Counted from the stretch's first letter, positions 16,311-25,387 are shown. The stretch: 48,751 bases of DNA from Leucobacter chromiiresistens (GCF_001477055.1 NZ_LDRK01000025.1:1-48751), one strand, 5' to 3'. The notes: generated by a model from the letters alone, not told the origin. A program made the numbers and translations.

Positions 16311-18056
16311 TCAGCCCGCCTGGCCGAGCTCGATGTGCGCGCCGGGAATCGCGGCGAGCAGGTTCTTCGTGTACTCCTCGCGGGGGTTCTCGAACACCTC
16401 GTCGGTGGTGGCCTGCTCCACGATGCGGCCCTGCTGCATCACGCACACGCGATCCGCGATGAGCCGCACGACCGCGAGGTCGTGCGTGATGAACAGGTAC
16501 GTGAGGCCCAGCTCGCGCTGCAGCTCGGCGAGCAGATCGAGGATCTGCGCCTGCACGAGCACGTCGAGCGCCGACACGGCCTCGTCGAGCACGAGGATGT
16601 CGGGCTTGAGCGCGAGCCCGCGCGCCACGGCCACGCGCTGCCGCTGGCCGCCCGAGAGCTCGTTCGGGTAGCGCGTCGCGAGCTCGCGCGGCAGCGCCAC
16701 CTGATCGAGGAGCTCGTACACGCGCGCCTTGCGACTCGCGGCGTCGCCGACCCGATGGATCTTGAGCGGCTCCATGATGGTGTTGCCGATGTTGTGGAGC
16801 GGATCGAGCGACCCGTAGGGATCCTGGAACACCGGCTGCAGCGTGCGGCGCAGATCGAACAGTTCGCGGCCCGACATGTTGCGGGTCTCCTTGCCGCCGA
16901 CCCTCACCGAGCCGCTGGTGGGGGGCTCGAGCTGCAGCACCATCTTCGCGATCGTCGACTTGCCCGAGCCCGATTCGCCGACCAGCGCCATCGTCTCACC
17001 GCGGTTCACGGTGAACGACGCCCCCGCGACCGCGTGGAAGTCCTCCGACCCGAAGCTCCCCTTGCGGATCTTGTAGACCTTGCCGAGGTCGGAGACCTCG
17101 ATCATGGGTTCGCCGTGCTGCACGACCGGCTTCGGCTCGTCGGAGAGCGCGGCGAGGTCGAAGGTGCGCGTGGGGGCGGTCGGCACCGTGGCATCCGAGC
17201 CGATGCGCCGCGACGCGAGGCTGGGCGCCGCCGAGACGAGCCGCTTCGTGTACGGATGCTGGGGTCGTTCGAGGATCTCGCGGCTCGGCCCCGACTCCAC
17301 GATGTTGCCCTGGTACATCACGATCAGCTTCTCGGCCCGCTCGGCCGCCAGGCCGAGATCGTGCGTGATGAAGACGACGGCGGTGCCGAGCTGCTGGGTC
17401 AGGCCCTGCAGGTGGTCGAGCACGACGCGCTGCACGGTGACGTCGAGGGCCGAAGTCGGCTCGTCGGCGATCAGCAGCTGCGGGTTCGCGGCGAGCCCGA
17501 TGCCGATGAGCGCGCGCTGCTTCATGCCGCCCGAGAACTGGTGCGGGAACTGCTTCATGCGCTGCTCGGCATTCTGCAGGCCGGCCTGCTCGAGCACCTC
17601 GATCGCGCGGGCCCGCACGGCCTTCTTCCCCGAGGCGAGGCCGTTCGAGCGGATCGCCTCCTCGACCTGGAAGCCGACCGACCACACCGGGTTGAGGTTC
17701 GACATCGGGTCCTGGGGCACGAGGCCGATCTCGCGGCCGCGGATGTGCTCCATGTCGCGCCGGCCGATCCCGACGAGCTCGCGCCCCTGCCAGAGGATCG
17801 ATCCGCCCGACACCTTGCCGGTGCCGGGGAGCAGGTTCATCACCGCGTGCATGGTGGTCGACTTGCCGGAGCCCGACTCGCCGACGATCGCGACGGTCTC
17901 GCCGGGGTAGACGTCGAAGCCGACGCCGTGCAGCACCTCGCGCCGCTCCTGCTTCACGCCGAACTCGACCTTCAGGTCGCGAACGCTGAGGATCGGACGC
18001 GTCGGGTCGCCGGCGCGCTCCGCGCCGCCGTGGTTCATCTGTCGCTGGTCGCTCAT
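16311..18056 (-). CDS. Fused oligopeptide ABC ATPase (OppD-OppF type)
   Basis: A 581-residue double ATPase. Domain 1 has Walker A GESGSGKS (59-66), signature FSGGMKQR and IADEPTSALD; domain 2 has GESGSGKS, signature LSGGQRQR and VLDEAVSALD. In domain 2 the usual P after the catalytic E is A, but D and E are kept, so both sites should hydrolyse ATP. The ATG at 18056 overlaps the OppC stop (ATGA). This is the second fused peptide ATPase in the window, with the same operon order as the dpp-type set. Confidence 0.93.
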   Translation of the reverse strand: MSDQRQMNHGGAERAGDPTRPILSVRDLKVEFGVKQERREVLHGVGFDVYPGETVAIVGESGSGKSTTMHAVMNLLPGTGKVSGGSILWQGRELVGIGRRDMEHIRGREIGLVPQDPMSNLNPVWSVGFQVEEAIRSNGLASGKKAVRARAIEVLEQAGLQNAEQRMKQFPHQFSGGMKQRALIGIGLAANPQLLIADEPTSALDVTVQRVVLDHLQGLTQQLGTAVVFITHDLGLAAERAEKLIVMYQGNIVESGPSREILERPQHPYTKRLVSAAPSLASRRIGSDATVPTAPTRTFDLAALSDEPKPVVQHGEPMIEVSDLGKVYKIRKGSFGSEDFHAVAGASFTVNRGETMALVGESGSGKSTIAKMVLQLEPPTSGSVRVGGKETRNMSGRELFDLRRTLQPVFQDPYGSLDPLHNIGNTIMEPLKIHRVGDAASRKARVYELLDQVALPRELATRYPNELSGGQRQRVAVARGLALKPDILVLDEAVSALDVLVQAQILDLLAELQRELGLTYLFITHDLAVVRLIADRVCVMQQGRIVEQATTDEVFENPREEYTKNLLAAIPGAHIELGQAG

Positions 18057-19006
18057 CGCTGCGCCCTCGCCTTCGGATCGAGCGCGTCGCGAACGACCTC
18101 GCCCAGCATGACGAAGCCGAGCACAGTGGTCGCGAGCGCGAGGGACGGCCAGAGCAGGAGCTGCGGGTCGTTGCGCAGGTCTCGCTGAGCGGCCGATATG
18201 TCGTTGCCCCAGCTGATGTAGTCGGCCGGCGGCAGCCCGACGCCGAGGAACGACAGCACGGCCTCCGCTACGATCGCGGCGGAGAGCGAGAGCGTCGTCA
18301 CGACGATCAGGGGGGCCATGGAGTTGGGGATCACGTGGCGCACGAGCGTCTTGAACTTCGACAGCCCGAGCGCCGTGGAGGCCATCACGTAGTCGGCGTT
18401 GCGCACGCGGAGGATCTCGGAGCGCAGGATGCGCGCGGAGACCGGCCACGAGAAGCCGCCGATCGCGAACGCGATGGTGAGCGGATTGCGGTACTCCTGG
18501 AACACCGTCATCACGATCACCGCGGCGAGGATGTAGGGGATCGAGAAGAAGATGTCGCCGAGGCGCGAGATCACGGTGTCGACCCAGCCGCCGAAGTACC
18601 CGGCGAGCGAGCCCGCGATCGTTCCGACGACGAAGGTGATGAGCACCACGAGCAGGCCGACGGACACCGAGGTCGAGGTGCCGTGGAGCACGCGGGAGAA
18701 CACGTCCTCTCCCTGGGCGGTGTAGCCGAGCGGGTGGCCCTCGGAGGGGCCCTCCTTCGACATGCCGAGGTCGGCGGCGCGCGGGTCGACCTGCGTGAAC
18801 AGCTGCGGGAACAGGGACACGACGAGCACGACCAGGATGATCGCGGCGGAGATCCAGAACATGGGTCGGCCGCGCATGTCGCGCCACGCGTCGAGCCAGA
18901 GGTTCGACTTCTTCTCGTCGATCTTGACGGCGTCGACTGCGGCGACGGGCGTCTCCTCGAACGGGGCGACGAAGTGCTCCGGAATCGGGTTCTTCGGCTC
19001 AGGCAT
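18053..19006 (-). CDS. Oligopeptide ABC permease, OppC type
   Basis: A 317-residue inner-membrane permease. A soluble N-terminus (about 40 residues) precedes the first helix (MFWISAAIILVVLVV), with the family pattern HPLGYTAQGEDVFSRVLHG and the EAA-like loop ending VRHVIPNSM. The start overlaps the OppB 3' end by 8 bases, so translation is coupled. It forms the translocation channel with OppB. Confidence 0.94.
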   Translation of the reverse strand: MPEPKNPIPEHFVAPFEETPVAAVDAVKIDEKKSNLWLDAWRDMRGRPMFWISAAIILVVLVVSLFPQLFTQVDPRAADLGMSKEGPSEGHPLGYTAQGEDVFSRVLHGTSTSVSVGLLVVLITFVVGTIAGSLAGYFGGWVDTVISRLGDIFFSIPYILAAVIVMTVFQEYRNPLTIAFAIGGFSWPVSARILRSEILRVRNADYVMASTALGLSKFKTLVRHVIPNSMAPLIVVTTLSLSAAIVAEAVLSFLGVGLPPADYISWGNDISAAQRDLRNDPQLLLWPSLALATTVLGFVMLGEVVRDALDPKARAQR

Positions 19007-19925
19007 AGCGGATCCTCGGGTCGAGTACGGCGTACAGGAGATCGACGAGCAGGTTCACGCCGAGGTAGATGAGCACCATGAAGGTCACGAACGACACGAC
19101 GAGCGAGTTGTCGCCCTTCAGGATGGCGTTGAAGAGCGCGTTGCCGACGCCGGGCACGTTGAAGATGCCCTCCGTGACCGTCGCGCCCACCATGAGCGTG
19201 CCGAAGTTGGTCGCCGTGTTGGTGATCGTCGGGATGAGCGAGTTGCGCAGCACGTGCACCGGCACGACGCGGCTCCGGCTGAGGCCCTTCGCGTAGGCGG
19301 TGCGCACGAAGTCCTGGTTCAGCGTGTCGATCACCGAGGCGCGCGTGAGGCGCATGCTCGTCGGGTACAGCGACACGGCGAGCACGATGGCGGGGAGCAG
19401 GAGGTCCTGCAGCGGGGCGCCGGTGCCGACCGTCGTGCGGAACCAGCCGAGCTTGATGCCGAGGCCGAACTGCGCGATGAAGGCGATGACGAAGATCGGG
19501 ATGCTCAGGAAGACGAGCCCGATGATCAGGTTCAGGTTGTCGAAGAACTTGCCCTTGCGCAGACCCGAGATGAGGCCGATCGTGACGGCGAGCAGCAGCT
19601 CGAACACGATGGCCATCGCCGCCAGCTTGATGGTGACGGGGAACGTGCGCTCAAGAATGCTCGAGACCGGCTGCCCCGAGAAGCTCATGCCGAAGTCGCC
19701 GACGAGCACGCCCTTGAGGTACAGCAGGTACTGCACGAAGAAGGGCTGATCGAGGTTGTACTGCTCGCGCAGGCGCTCGATGATCGCGGGGTCGGGCGTC
19801 TTGTCGCCGAACATCGCGAGGATGGGGTCGCCCGGCATGGCGAAGACCATGAAGTAGATGAGGAAGGTGGTGCCCAGGAGTACGGGGATCACCTGGAGCA
19901 GTCGGAAGAGGATGTATCTCAGCAT
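18999..19925 (-). CDS. Oligopeptide ABC permease, OppB type
   Basis: A 308-residue inner-membrane permease starting MLRYILFRLLQVIPVLLG, with the GDP motif (MPGDPILAMFG), DFGMS and the terminal DPRIRYA typical of OppB. An upstream in-frame ATG at 19934 lies only 2 bases from the GGAGG site, whereas the ATG at 19925 has an 11-base spacing, so I prefer the latter. A hairpin and about 190 bases separate it from the binding-protein gene. Confidence 0.93.
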   Translation of the reverse strand: MLRYILFRLLQVIPVLLGTTFLIYFMVFAMPGDPILAMFGDKTPDPAIIERLREQYNLDQPFFVQYLLYLKGVLVGDFGMSFSGQPVSSILERTFPVTIKLAAMAIVFELLLAVTIGLISGLRKGKFFDNLNLIIGLVFLSIPIFVIAFIAQFGLGIKLGWFRTTVGTGAPLQDLLLPAIVLAVSLYPTSMRLTRASVIDTLNQDFVRTAYAKGLSRSRVVPVHVLRNSLIPTITNTATNFGTLMVGATVTEGIFNVPGVGNALFNAILKGDNSLVVSFVTFMVLIYLGVNLLVDLLYAVLDPRIRYA

Positions 19926-20070
19926 GCGAGGCATCCCCTCCGAGCGTCGTTGATAAGCATGTCGCGTTTTCTCTCGCAGTGATGGTGCGATGCGGGTGGG
20001 CGGAACGACGGTGTTCTCGACCCGCAGGCGTCGGGGAGCCGGGTGCGCGCGGTGGCGTCGCGCCCAGCGC

Positions 20071-20101
20071 GGAGGCCCCGAGCACGATGCTCGGGGCCTC
20101 C
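20071..20101 (-). terminator. Intercistronic hairpin between OppA and OppB genes
   Basis: A perfect 13-bp stem (GGAGGCCCCGAGC at 20071-20083 with 20089-20101) and a small loop, 11 bases after the oppA-type stop. No T-run. It resembles the dpp and sugar-operon hairpins in position and strength. Confidence 0.7.
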
Positions 20102-20112
20102 GACAGGGGCGA

Positions 20113-21741
20113 TCAGTTCTTGGTGATCTCGTAGTAGAGCGGCACCGAGTTCCACCCGAACTCGACGTTGTCGACGTTCTCGCCGTAGCCGCCGTTCACA
20201 TTGGCGTACCAGAGCGGGAACGCGGGGAGGTCTTCCAGGAGGACCTCCTGCGCCTGCTGGAACTTCTCGTTCGCGGAGGCCGGGTCGGTGTCGACCGCGC
20301 CCTCCTGCAGCAGCTTGTCGAACTCGGGGTTCGAGTAGTCGCCGTCGTTCGAGGAGGCGTTGGTCGCGTACAACGGCCCGAGGAAGTTGTAGAGACCCGG
20401 GTAGTCCGCCTGCCACCCCGTGCGGAACGCGGTGGTGATGGTGCGGTTCGTGATCTCCTCGCGCAGGACGTCGAACTTCGGGTACGCCTTGCCCGCGGCC
20501 TTGATGCCGAGCGTCGACGCGATGCTGTTCGACGTCGCGTCGACCCAGGCCTGGTGGCCGCCGTCCGAGTTGTAGGCGATCTCGAAGGTGTCGCCCGACC
20601 ACGGCGCGATCTCATCGGCCTCGGCCCAGAGCTTCTTCGCCTCCTCGGGGTTGTACTCGAGCACCTCTGCGCCCTCGAGCGAGTCGCTCCAGCCGTCGAT
20701 CACCGGCGAGGTGAAGTCGCTGGCCGGGGTGCGCGTGCCGTCGAAGATCTTGTCCGTGATCTGCTCGCGTTCGATCGACATCGAGATTGCCTTGCGGCGC
20801 AGCTCGCCCTCCTCGCCCGAGAAGTGCTCGAGGCTCTCCGGAATGGTGAAGGACTGGAACACGGCCGCGGGCTGGTTGACCGCGCGGTCGCCGAGGTCGC
20901 TCTGGAAGTTCGCGAGCTGCGTCTCGGGGATCTGGTCGATCACGTCGACGTTGCCGCCGAGGAGGTCGGAGTACGACGCGTCCTGCGTGGCGTAGAACTT
21001 GATCGTCACGCCGCCGTTCTGGGGCTTGCGCGGGCCGTTGTAGTCCTCGTTCACGACGAGCTCGATCTGCTCGTCGTGCTGCCAGGCGCCCTCGCCGGCG
21101 AGCATGTACGGGCCGTTGACGACGGGCATCTCGCCCTGCGCCGCCATGTCCTCGAACGCCACGTCGGGCAGCGGGTAGAACGCCGAGTAGCCGAGGCGCT
21201 GCGGGAAGTCGGACGCCGCCTTGTTCAGCTTCACGGTGAACGTGGTGTCGTCGACGACCTTGAGGCCCGAGAGCTCGGGCACGCTCTCCTCGTAGCTGAA
21301 GCCCTCGATGTCCTCGAAGAAGTAGCTGTTCAGCTGCGCGTTGTCGGCGTTCGCGCCGTAGTTCCACGCCTTCACGAAGTTCTCCGCCTTGACGGGGGTG
21401 CCGTCGGTGAAGGTCGCATCGTCGCGAATCGTGATGGTGTAGTTCGTCGCGTCATCGCTCTCGATGGACTCGGCGAGATCGTTGTGCGCCGCACCCTCGG
21501 CGTCGTAGTACACGAGCCCGGCGAAGATCAGGTCGAGGATCTTGCCGCCGCCGACCTCGTTGGTGTTCGTCGCAATCAACGGGTTCTGCGGCTCCGAGCC
21601 GTTCGTGGTGATGATCGCTGCACTGTCGGCGTTGCCGCCCTCGCCGTTCCCGCCGTCGCCGCTCGACGAGCAGCCCGACAGCGCGAGCGCGCCTGCGGCG
21701 GCCAGCGCGATGAACGCGTATCCGATCCGTGGTCGCTTCAC
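20113..21741 (-). CDS. Oligopeptide-binding lipoprotein, SBP family 5
   Basis: A 542-residue lipoprotein with a short signal peptide and lipobox LSGC (C24), a Gly/Asp-rich spacer, then a complete SBP_bac_5 domain (NPLIATNTNEVGGGKI near the N-terminus; GWQADYPGLYNF near the C-terminus, a pattern seen in OppA proteins). The GTG at 21741 is set by an AAGGAGG site 6 bases upstream; the open frame continues 10 codons further without a site. A recognisable promoter lies at 21810-21839. It captures peptides for the OppBC-DF transporter encoded downstream. Confidence 0.94.
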   Translation of the reverse strand: MKRPRIGYAFIALAAAGALALSGCSSSGDGGNGEGGNADSAAIITTNGSEPQNPLIATNTNEVGGGKILDLIFAGLVYYDAEGAAHNDLAESIESDDATNYTITIRDDATFTDGTPVKAENFVKAWNYGANADNAQLNSYFFEDIEGFSYEESVPELSGLKVVDDTTFTVKLNKAASDFPQRLGYSAFYPLPDVAFEDMAAQGEMPVVNGPYMLAGEGAWQHDEQIELVVNEDYNGPRKPQNGGVTIKFYATQDASYSDLLGGNVDVIDQIPETQLANFQSDLGDRAVNQPAAVFQSFTIPESLEHFSGEEGELRRKAISMSIEREQITDKIFDGTRTPASDFTSPVIDGWSDSLEGAEVLEYNPEEAKKLWAEADEIAPWSGDTFEIAYNSDGGHQAWVDATSNSIASTLGIKAAGKAYPKFDVLREEITNRTITTAFRTGWQADYPGLYNFLGPLYATNASSNDGDYSNPEFDKLLQEGAVDTDPASANEKFQQAQEVLLEDLPAFPLWYANVNGGYGENVDNVEFGWNSVPLYYEITKN

Positions 21742-21809
21742 TGGTTTCCTCCTTGAAATGTCCCCCGACATACCGATTGAACGTCCGTTCGCGGCACCCG
21801 AAAGGTTCG

Positions 21810-21839
21810 ATAGTACGCACCCAGACTACAGACCTGTCA
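21810..21839 (-). promoter_or_regulatory. Promoter of the opp-type operon
   Basis: On the minus strand TGACAG (-35) and TACTAT (-10, 21810-21815) with an 18-base spacer; start of transcription would be about 60 bases before the GTG. The remaining upstream gap to 21979 shows no further gene. Confidence 0.55.
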
Positions 21840-21966
21840 GACCGGATGCGCACAATTCGCGTCGGCGTAACTCCTTCGTAACCGAGGCTTGTAGCTCTCC
21901 GAGAAAGTTCCGAGCCCCGTGCGACGGTCGCTGTGGGCACTCGACACATTCCTGGGAGTCCGGCGA

Positions 21967-21972
21967 TACGCT
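21967..21972 (+). promoter_or_regulatory. -10 box, leaderless start of CPBP gene
   Basis: TACGCT ends 6 bases before the ATG at 21979; no Shine-Dalgarno sequence. Confidence 0.5.
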
Positions 21973-21978
21973 GACGGC

Positions 21979-22770
21979 ATGACCTCCGCCGCGCTCCGCA
22001 CCCGCCTCCGCTGGGAGGTCGGCATCGTGCTCGCGCTCTCGTTCGGCGCCTCGGCGGTGTACGCGATCGTCTCGATCGTCGAGCGGCTCACCCGCGACAC
22101 GGCGCTGTCGCAGCAGACCGCCACGATCAACCGCTCGCTCTCGGACCGGCCGGTGTTCGATCTCGTGTCGCAGCTGCTCGCGTTCGCATTCGGGCTCGCG
22201 CCGGTCGCGCTGGTCGTCTACCTGCTCTGGTCGGGCGCGCGCCCGCACCTCGCGCGCCTCGGCCTCGGCCGGCCGCCGCACGCCGTCGGAGCGTGGTGGG
22301 GCCGCGAGATCGGCGGGGGCCTGCTGCTCGCCGCCGCCATCGGCATCCCGGGCATCGCGTTCTACCTGTTCGCGAAGGCGATCGGCATCAACACGACGGT
22401 GGTGCCGACCGCGCTCGACACGGCGTGGTGGACGGTGCCGGTGCTCGTGCTGCAGGCGCTGCGCGCGGCGCTCAGTGAGGAGCTCATCGTCGTCGCCTAC
22501 CTCTGCGAGCGGTTCCGACGGCTGGGCATCGGCACGTGGGCGACGATCGTCTCGAGCGCCCTGCTGCGCGGCAGCTACCACCTCTACCAGGGGTTCGGCG
22601 GCTTCATCGGCAACGTGATCATGGGAATCGTCTTCGGCTGGGCGTATCAGCGGTGGGGTCGCGCGCTTCCCCTGATCGTCGCCCACTGGGTGCTCGACAT
22701 CGTGAGCTTCGCCGGCTACCCCCTCGCCCTCGCCCTCTGGCCGGCGCTCTTCGCCGCTCCCGCCGCCTGA
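21979..22770 (+). CDS. CPBP-family intramembrane metalloprotease
   Basis: A 263-residue multi-spanning membrane protein of the CPBP (CAAX protease/bacteriocin-processing) family, with about seven hydrophobic segments. Motif 1 is SEELIVVAYL, keeping the two glutamates but with the usual FRG replaced by VVA; motif 2 is RGSYH and motif 3 HWVLD, together giving Glu-Glu, His and His for metal binding. The substrate is unknown. The ATG at 21979 is set by the -10 box 6 bases upstream; an in-frame ATG 60 bases upstream would lie before this promoter. Confidence 0.85.
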   Translation: MTSAALRTRLRWEVGIVLALSFGASAVYAIVSIVERLTRDTALSQQTATINRSLSDRPVFDLVSQLLAFAFGLAPVALVVYLLWSGARPHLARLGLGRPPHAVGAWWGREIGGGLLLAAAIGIPGIAFYLFAKAIGINTTVVPTALDTAWWTVPVLVLQALRAALSEELIVVAYLCERFRRLGIGTWATIVSSALLRGSYHLYQGFGGFIGNVIMGIVFGWAYQRWGRALPLIVAHWVLDIVSFAGYPLALALWPALFAAPAA

Positions 22771-22800
22771 GCGGGCCCGGGCACCGGCTCGGGAGGCGGT

Positions 22801-22822
22801 CCCCGGCGCGCAGCGCCCGGGG
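22801..22822. terminator. Shared hairpin between convergent genes
   Basis: CCCCGG-CGC, loop GCA, GCG-C-CCGGGG, in the 64-base gap between the convergent CPBP gene and the anchored protein. It may end transcripts from both sides; no T-run. Confidence 0.5.
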
Positions 22823-22834
22823 CCGGATCCGTCG

Positions 22835-23542
22835 CTAGCCGACCGGCGTCACGCTCTTCGCGAAGGCATCGGTCAGGCCCCAGAGCTCGTCGTACAGCTC
22901 CGGCGCGGCCTCGCAGCGCTCCGCGGGCTTGAGCACGGTGTATGACCCGTCGGCGCCCTGCGTCACCCCCCACTGCGAGCGCATCGCGGCGCACTCCTCC
23001 GGCAGCGAATCGATGAGCGGACTGCTCAGCTGCAGGTTCACGTTGTCGGGGATGACGTAGCTCGTCATCCCGAACTTCTGGCTGAGCTGCGACGTCACAC
23101 CCCACGCGGGGATGTCGAGCGTGCTCGTCGGCCCGACCTCCACGGCTGGCACCTCGTTCGGATCCTCATCCTCCGCGTCGCCCGCGCCGTCGGCGTCCTC
23201 CTCCGCGTCGCTCGACGGCGTCGGCGATGGGGTCGCGCTCGGCGCCGTGGTCGACGGCCGCCCCGTCGTCGCCTCATTCGCGCCCGCGTCGCCGCGGGCG
23301 AGGTTCACGAGCACGATGCTCACGACGATCGCGATGACGGCGACCGCGCCGACCACGATCCACGGGAGCGCCTGAGGCGCTCGCCGCGCGCCCGTGCGCT
23401 TCGGCTCGGTCGCCAGCTGGGCCGTGCGCACGCGCTCCGCCTGCTCGTACGACAGACGCTCCCGCGCGGGCACCGGCCGCGGTTCGGCCTGCGCGCCGGC
23501 GTCCTCGGGCCCGAAGAGTTCCTCGAATGGGTCTTTACTCAC
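22835..23542 (-). CDS. Single-pass membrane protein of unknown function
   Basis: A 235-residue protein: a charged cytoplasmic N-terminus (1-58), one strongly hydrophobic helix (about 60-82), a Thr/Ser/Pro- and acid-rich linker (about 88-135), then an extracytoplasmic domain of about 100 residues with two cysteines (in EECAAM and ERCEAA) that could pair. I recognise no family. The GTG at 23542 lies 6 bases after a TAGGCT box, giving a leaderless start. It is followed upstream on the same strand by the mmuM-like gene, only 9 bases away. Confidence 0.8.
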   Translation of the reverse strand: MSKDPFEELFGPEDAGAQAEPRPVPARERLSYEQAERVRTAQLATEPKRTGARRAPQALPWIVVGAVAVIAIVVSIVLVNLARGDAGANEATTGRPSTTAPSATPSPTPSSDAEEDADGAGDAEDEDPNEVPAVEVGPTSTLDIPAWGVTSQLSQKFGMTSYVIPDNVNLQLSSPLIDSLPEECAAMRSQWGVTQGADGSYTVLKPAERCEAAPELYDELWGLTDAFAKSVTPVG

Positions 23543-23548
23543 GTCGAC

Positions 23549-23554
23549 AGCCTA
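23549..23554 (-). promoter_or_regulatory. -10 box, leaderless start of membrane protein gene
   Basis: TAGGCT on the minus strand, 6 bases before the GTG at 23542. It overlaps the end of the mmuM-like coding sequence. Confidence 0.55.
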
Positions 23555-24550
23555 ACCGCGCTTGTTGGGAGCCTCGTTCGCGTCGTCCGCGCCGTCCGCG
23601 CCGTCCGCGACGCCGCTGCGTCGCTCCAGTTCGGCGAGCGCGGCGATGTGGGGCACGTCGGTGCCGCAGCACCCCCCGAACACTGTGGCGAGCGGAGCGA
23701 GCGCGCGCAGGGCGAGCTCCGCCTCGGCGAACGCGCGCGGATCATCGGCGGGGCGCTCCGGTGCGGGCGCGGCGTCGTCGGAAGGCGCGGCGTCGTCGGA
23801 GGGCGCGGCGTTCAGGCGGAACCCGACGATGCGCTCGAGCTCCGCCGCGCCGGCCGAGCGGGCGAGCCCTGCGGCGACCTCGCTCGGATGGGCGCAGTTG
23901 ATCAGGTAGCCCTCCGGCGCGGCGTCGGTCTCGCGATCCACGGCGGCGATCGCCTCGACGATCGTGCTGCCGTCAGCGAGCCGGCCGTCCGCGGTCACCG
24001 CGAACGAGACGAACACGGGCACGCGCGACGCGAGCGCGGCGCGCACCACCCCGATGGCCTCGGCGGCGTCGAGGGTGGTGACCGACGTCACGCGATCGAC
24101 CCCCGCCTCCGCGAGCGCCCGCACCTGCGGCGCGTGGTACGCCTCCGCCTCGTGCGCGCTCATCCGCTCGCCCGCGACGTAGTCGTCGACCCGCGGGCCG
24201 ACGCAGCCATTCACGATGACCTCGGGCCCCGCGACGGGCGCACGGTCCGGCTCGGGCTCGTCGAGCTCGCGCACGAACGCCGCGGCATCGGCGTTGACCC
24301 GGGCCAGCTCGTCGGCGCCGTAGCCGAGCCGCTCGCCCCAGTCCGGGTTCGCCCGCCAGGTCGGCGTGTCGAGCACGATCGGCAGGCGCTGCTCGCGGGC
24401 CAGCGCCAGGAAGGGCGCGTAGTACTCGCGCAGCGCGATCCGGCCCTCCGCCGTGTCGAGCAGCACGAACGCCGCGAACTCCGGCAGCTCCTGGCCGAGC
24501 CGGTCGGTGAGGGCGGTCTCGATGCCGCCGTCGGTCATGATGAACGTCAC
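23552..24550 (-). CDS. mmuM: Homocysteine S-methyltransferase family protein
   Basis: A 332-residue zinc enzyme of the Pfam S-methyl_trans family, which moves a methyl group from S-methylmethionine or a similar donor to homocysteine, forming methionine. The three zinc cysteines are present: C219 in INCAHP and C294-C295 in FGGCCGTD. The N-terminus TDGGIETALTDRLG fits. A low-complexity insert (about 247-270, with SDDAAP twice) and a repetitive C-terminal tail (GADGADDANEAP) are unusual. The start is GTG at 24550, behind AGGAGG, and overlaps the phosphotransferase stop (GTGA). Confidence 0.87.
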   Translation of the reverse strand: MTFIMTDGGIETALTDRLGQELPEFAAFVLLDTAEGRIALREYYAPFLALAREQRLPIVLDTPTWRANPDWGERLGYGADELARVNADAAAFVRELDEPEPDRAPVAGPEVIVNGCVGPRVDDYVAGERMSAHEAEAYHAPQVRALAEAGVDRVTSVTTLDAAEAIGVVRAALASRVPVFVSFAVTADGRLADGSTIVEAIAAVDRETDAAPEGYLINCAHPSEVAAGLARSAGAAELERIVGFRLNAAPSDDAAPSDDAAPAPERPADDPRAFAEAELALRALAPLATVFGGCCGTDVPHIAALAELERRSGVADGADGADDANEAPNKRG

Positions 24551-25341
24551 GGTGCCTCCTGCTCGTTCCGGTGGGTGCCGCCCGAGGGCAGCGCCGCCAT
24601 GATCTGGCCGCGGCGCCGCGAGAACTCGGCGACGCGTCGATGATGCCGCTCCATGATGCCCGCGTCTCGCAGCGCGAGCGTGCCGGGGTCGCCGCGCTCG
24701 ATCCCGGCGCGCCACCGCTCCGAGATGAGGGCCATGCGCCGCTCGACGGCCGCGAGCAGTTGGCGCGGCGTCACCCCGCCGTAGGTCTCGGCGGCGAGCG
24801 CGAGCCGTCGCGCGGCGTCGGCCGGGGGGATCTCCCGCAGCAGCGGAACCCCCGACCAGCACAGGAAGGCGAGATCGTCGAGCGGATCGCCGGGGCCGGC
24901 GCGATCCCAGTCGATCATGCCGGCGAATGCGCCGTCGACGATCACCCAGTTGTAGAGCCCGGGGTCGTTGTGGCACACCACCTGGCCCGGATCGAGCCCC
25001 TGCACGCCCTGACGCCACTCCAGGGCGCCCGGGGTGAAGCTCCGCACCGCGTCGTGATATCTGCGGAGCCATGAGACGGCTGAGCCGAGCGCCGCGTCGC
25101 TCACGCCGTCGAGCTCGGGGTCGAGGGTGCTGCCGGGGAGATAGTCGAGGATCTCCCGGCCGTCAGCGTCGATGCCGTGCACGTGCGGCACCCCGTCGAG
25201 GCCCTGCGCCTCGAGATGGGCCAGCAGCGCGTGCACCGCCGGGGTCCAAGGCCCCGTCGGCCGATGCACGCGGGTCTCGCCGCCCGCCTCCCGCACCCGC
25301 CATACTCCGCCGGATCCGCCCGGAAGATGCTCCCGCTCCAT
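24547..25341 (-). CDS. Small APH/choline-kinase-like phosphotransferase
   Basis: A 264-residue protein of the aminoglycoside phosphotransferase (APH) superfamily. The catalytic loop CHNDPGLYNW (D126, N131) and the metal-binding IDWDRAGPGDPLDDLAF (D144) are intact; the N-lobe is short. Such proteins phosphorylate small alcohols or sugars as often as antibiotics, so resistance should not be assumed. The ATG at 25341 has a TACGGT box 7 bases upstream. The 4-base overlap with the homocysteine S-methyltransferase gene suggests a shared pathway, possibly methylthio or methionine-related; that is inference. Confidence 0.82.
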   Translation of the reverse strand: MEREHLPGGSGGVWRVREAGGETRVHRPTGPWTPAVHALLAHLEAQGLDGVPHVHGIDADGREILDYLPGSTLDPELDGVSDAALGSAVSWLRRYHDAVRSFTPGALEWRQGVQGLDPGQVVCHNDPGLYNWVIVDGAFAGMIDWDRAGPGDPLDDLAFLCWSGVPLLREIPPADAARRLALAAETYGGVTPRQLLAAVERRMALISERWRAGIERGDPGTLALRDAGIMERHHRRVAEFSRRRGQIMAALPSGGTHRNEQEAP

Positions 25342-25348
25342 GCCTCTC

Positions 25349-25354
25349 ACCGTA
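25349..25354 (-). promoter_or_regulatory. -10 box of phosphotransferase-mmuM operon
   Basis: TACGGT on the minus strand, 7 bases before the ATG at 25341, within the 46-base gap after the MarR gene. Confidence 0.45.
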
Positions 25355-25387
25355 CCCGAACGGGGCGGCGGGAGCGCGCAGGCGAAG

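Noticed and set aside
21979..22770. Bacteriocin immunity system around the CPBP gene
   Set aside because: No precursor peptide or bacteriocin transporter is nearby; the neighbours are ordinary metabolic and membrane genes.
24547..25341. Aminoglycoside resistance gene
   Set aside because: Only the general APH fold is visible; context with a homocysteine methyltransferase argues for metabolism.
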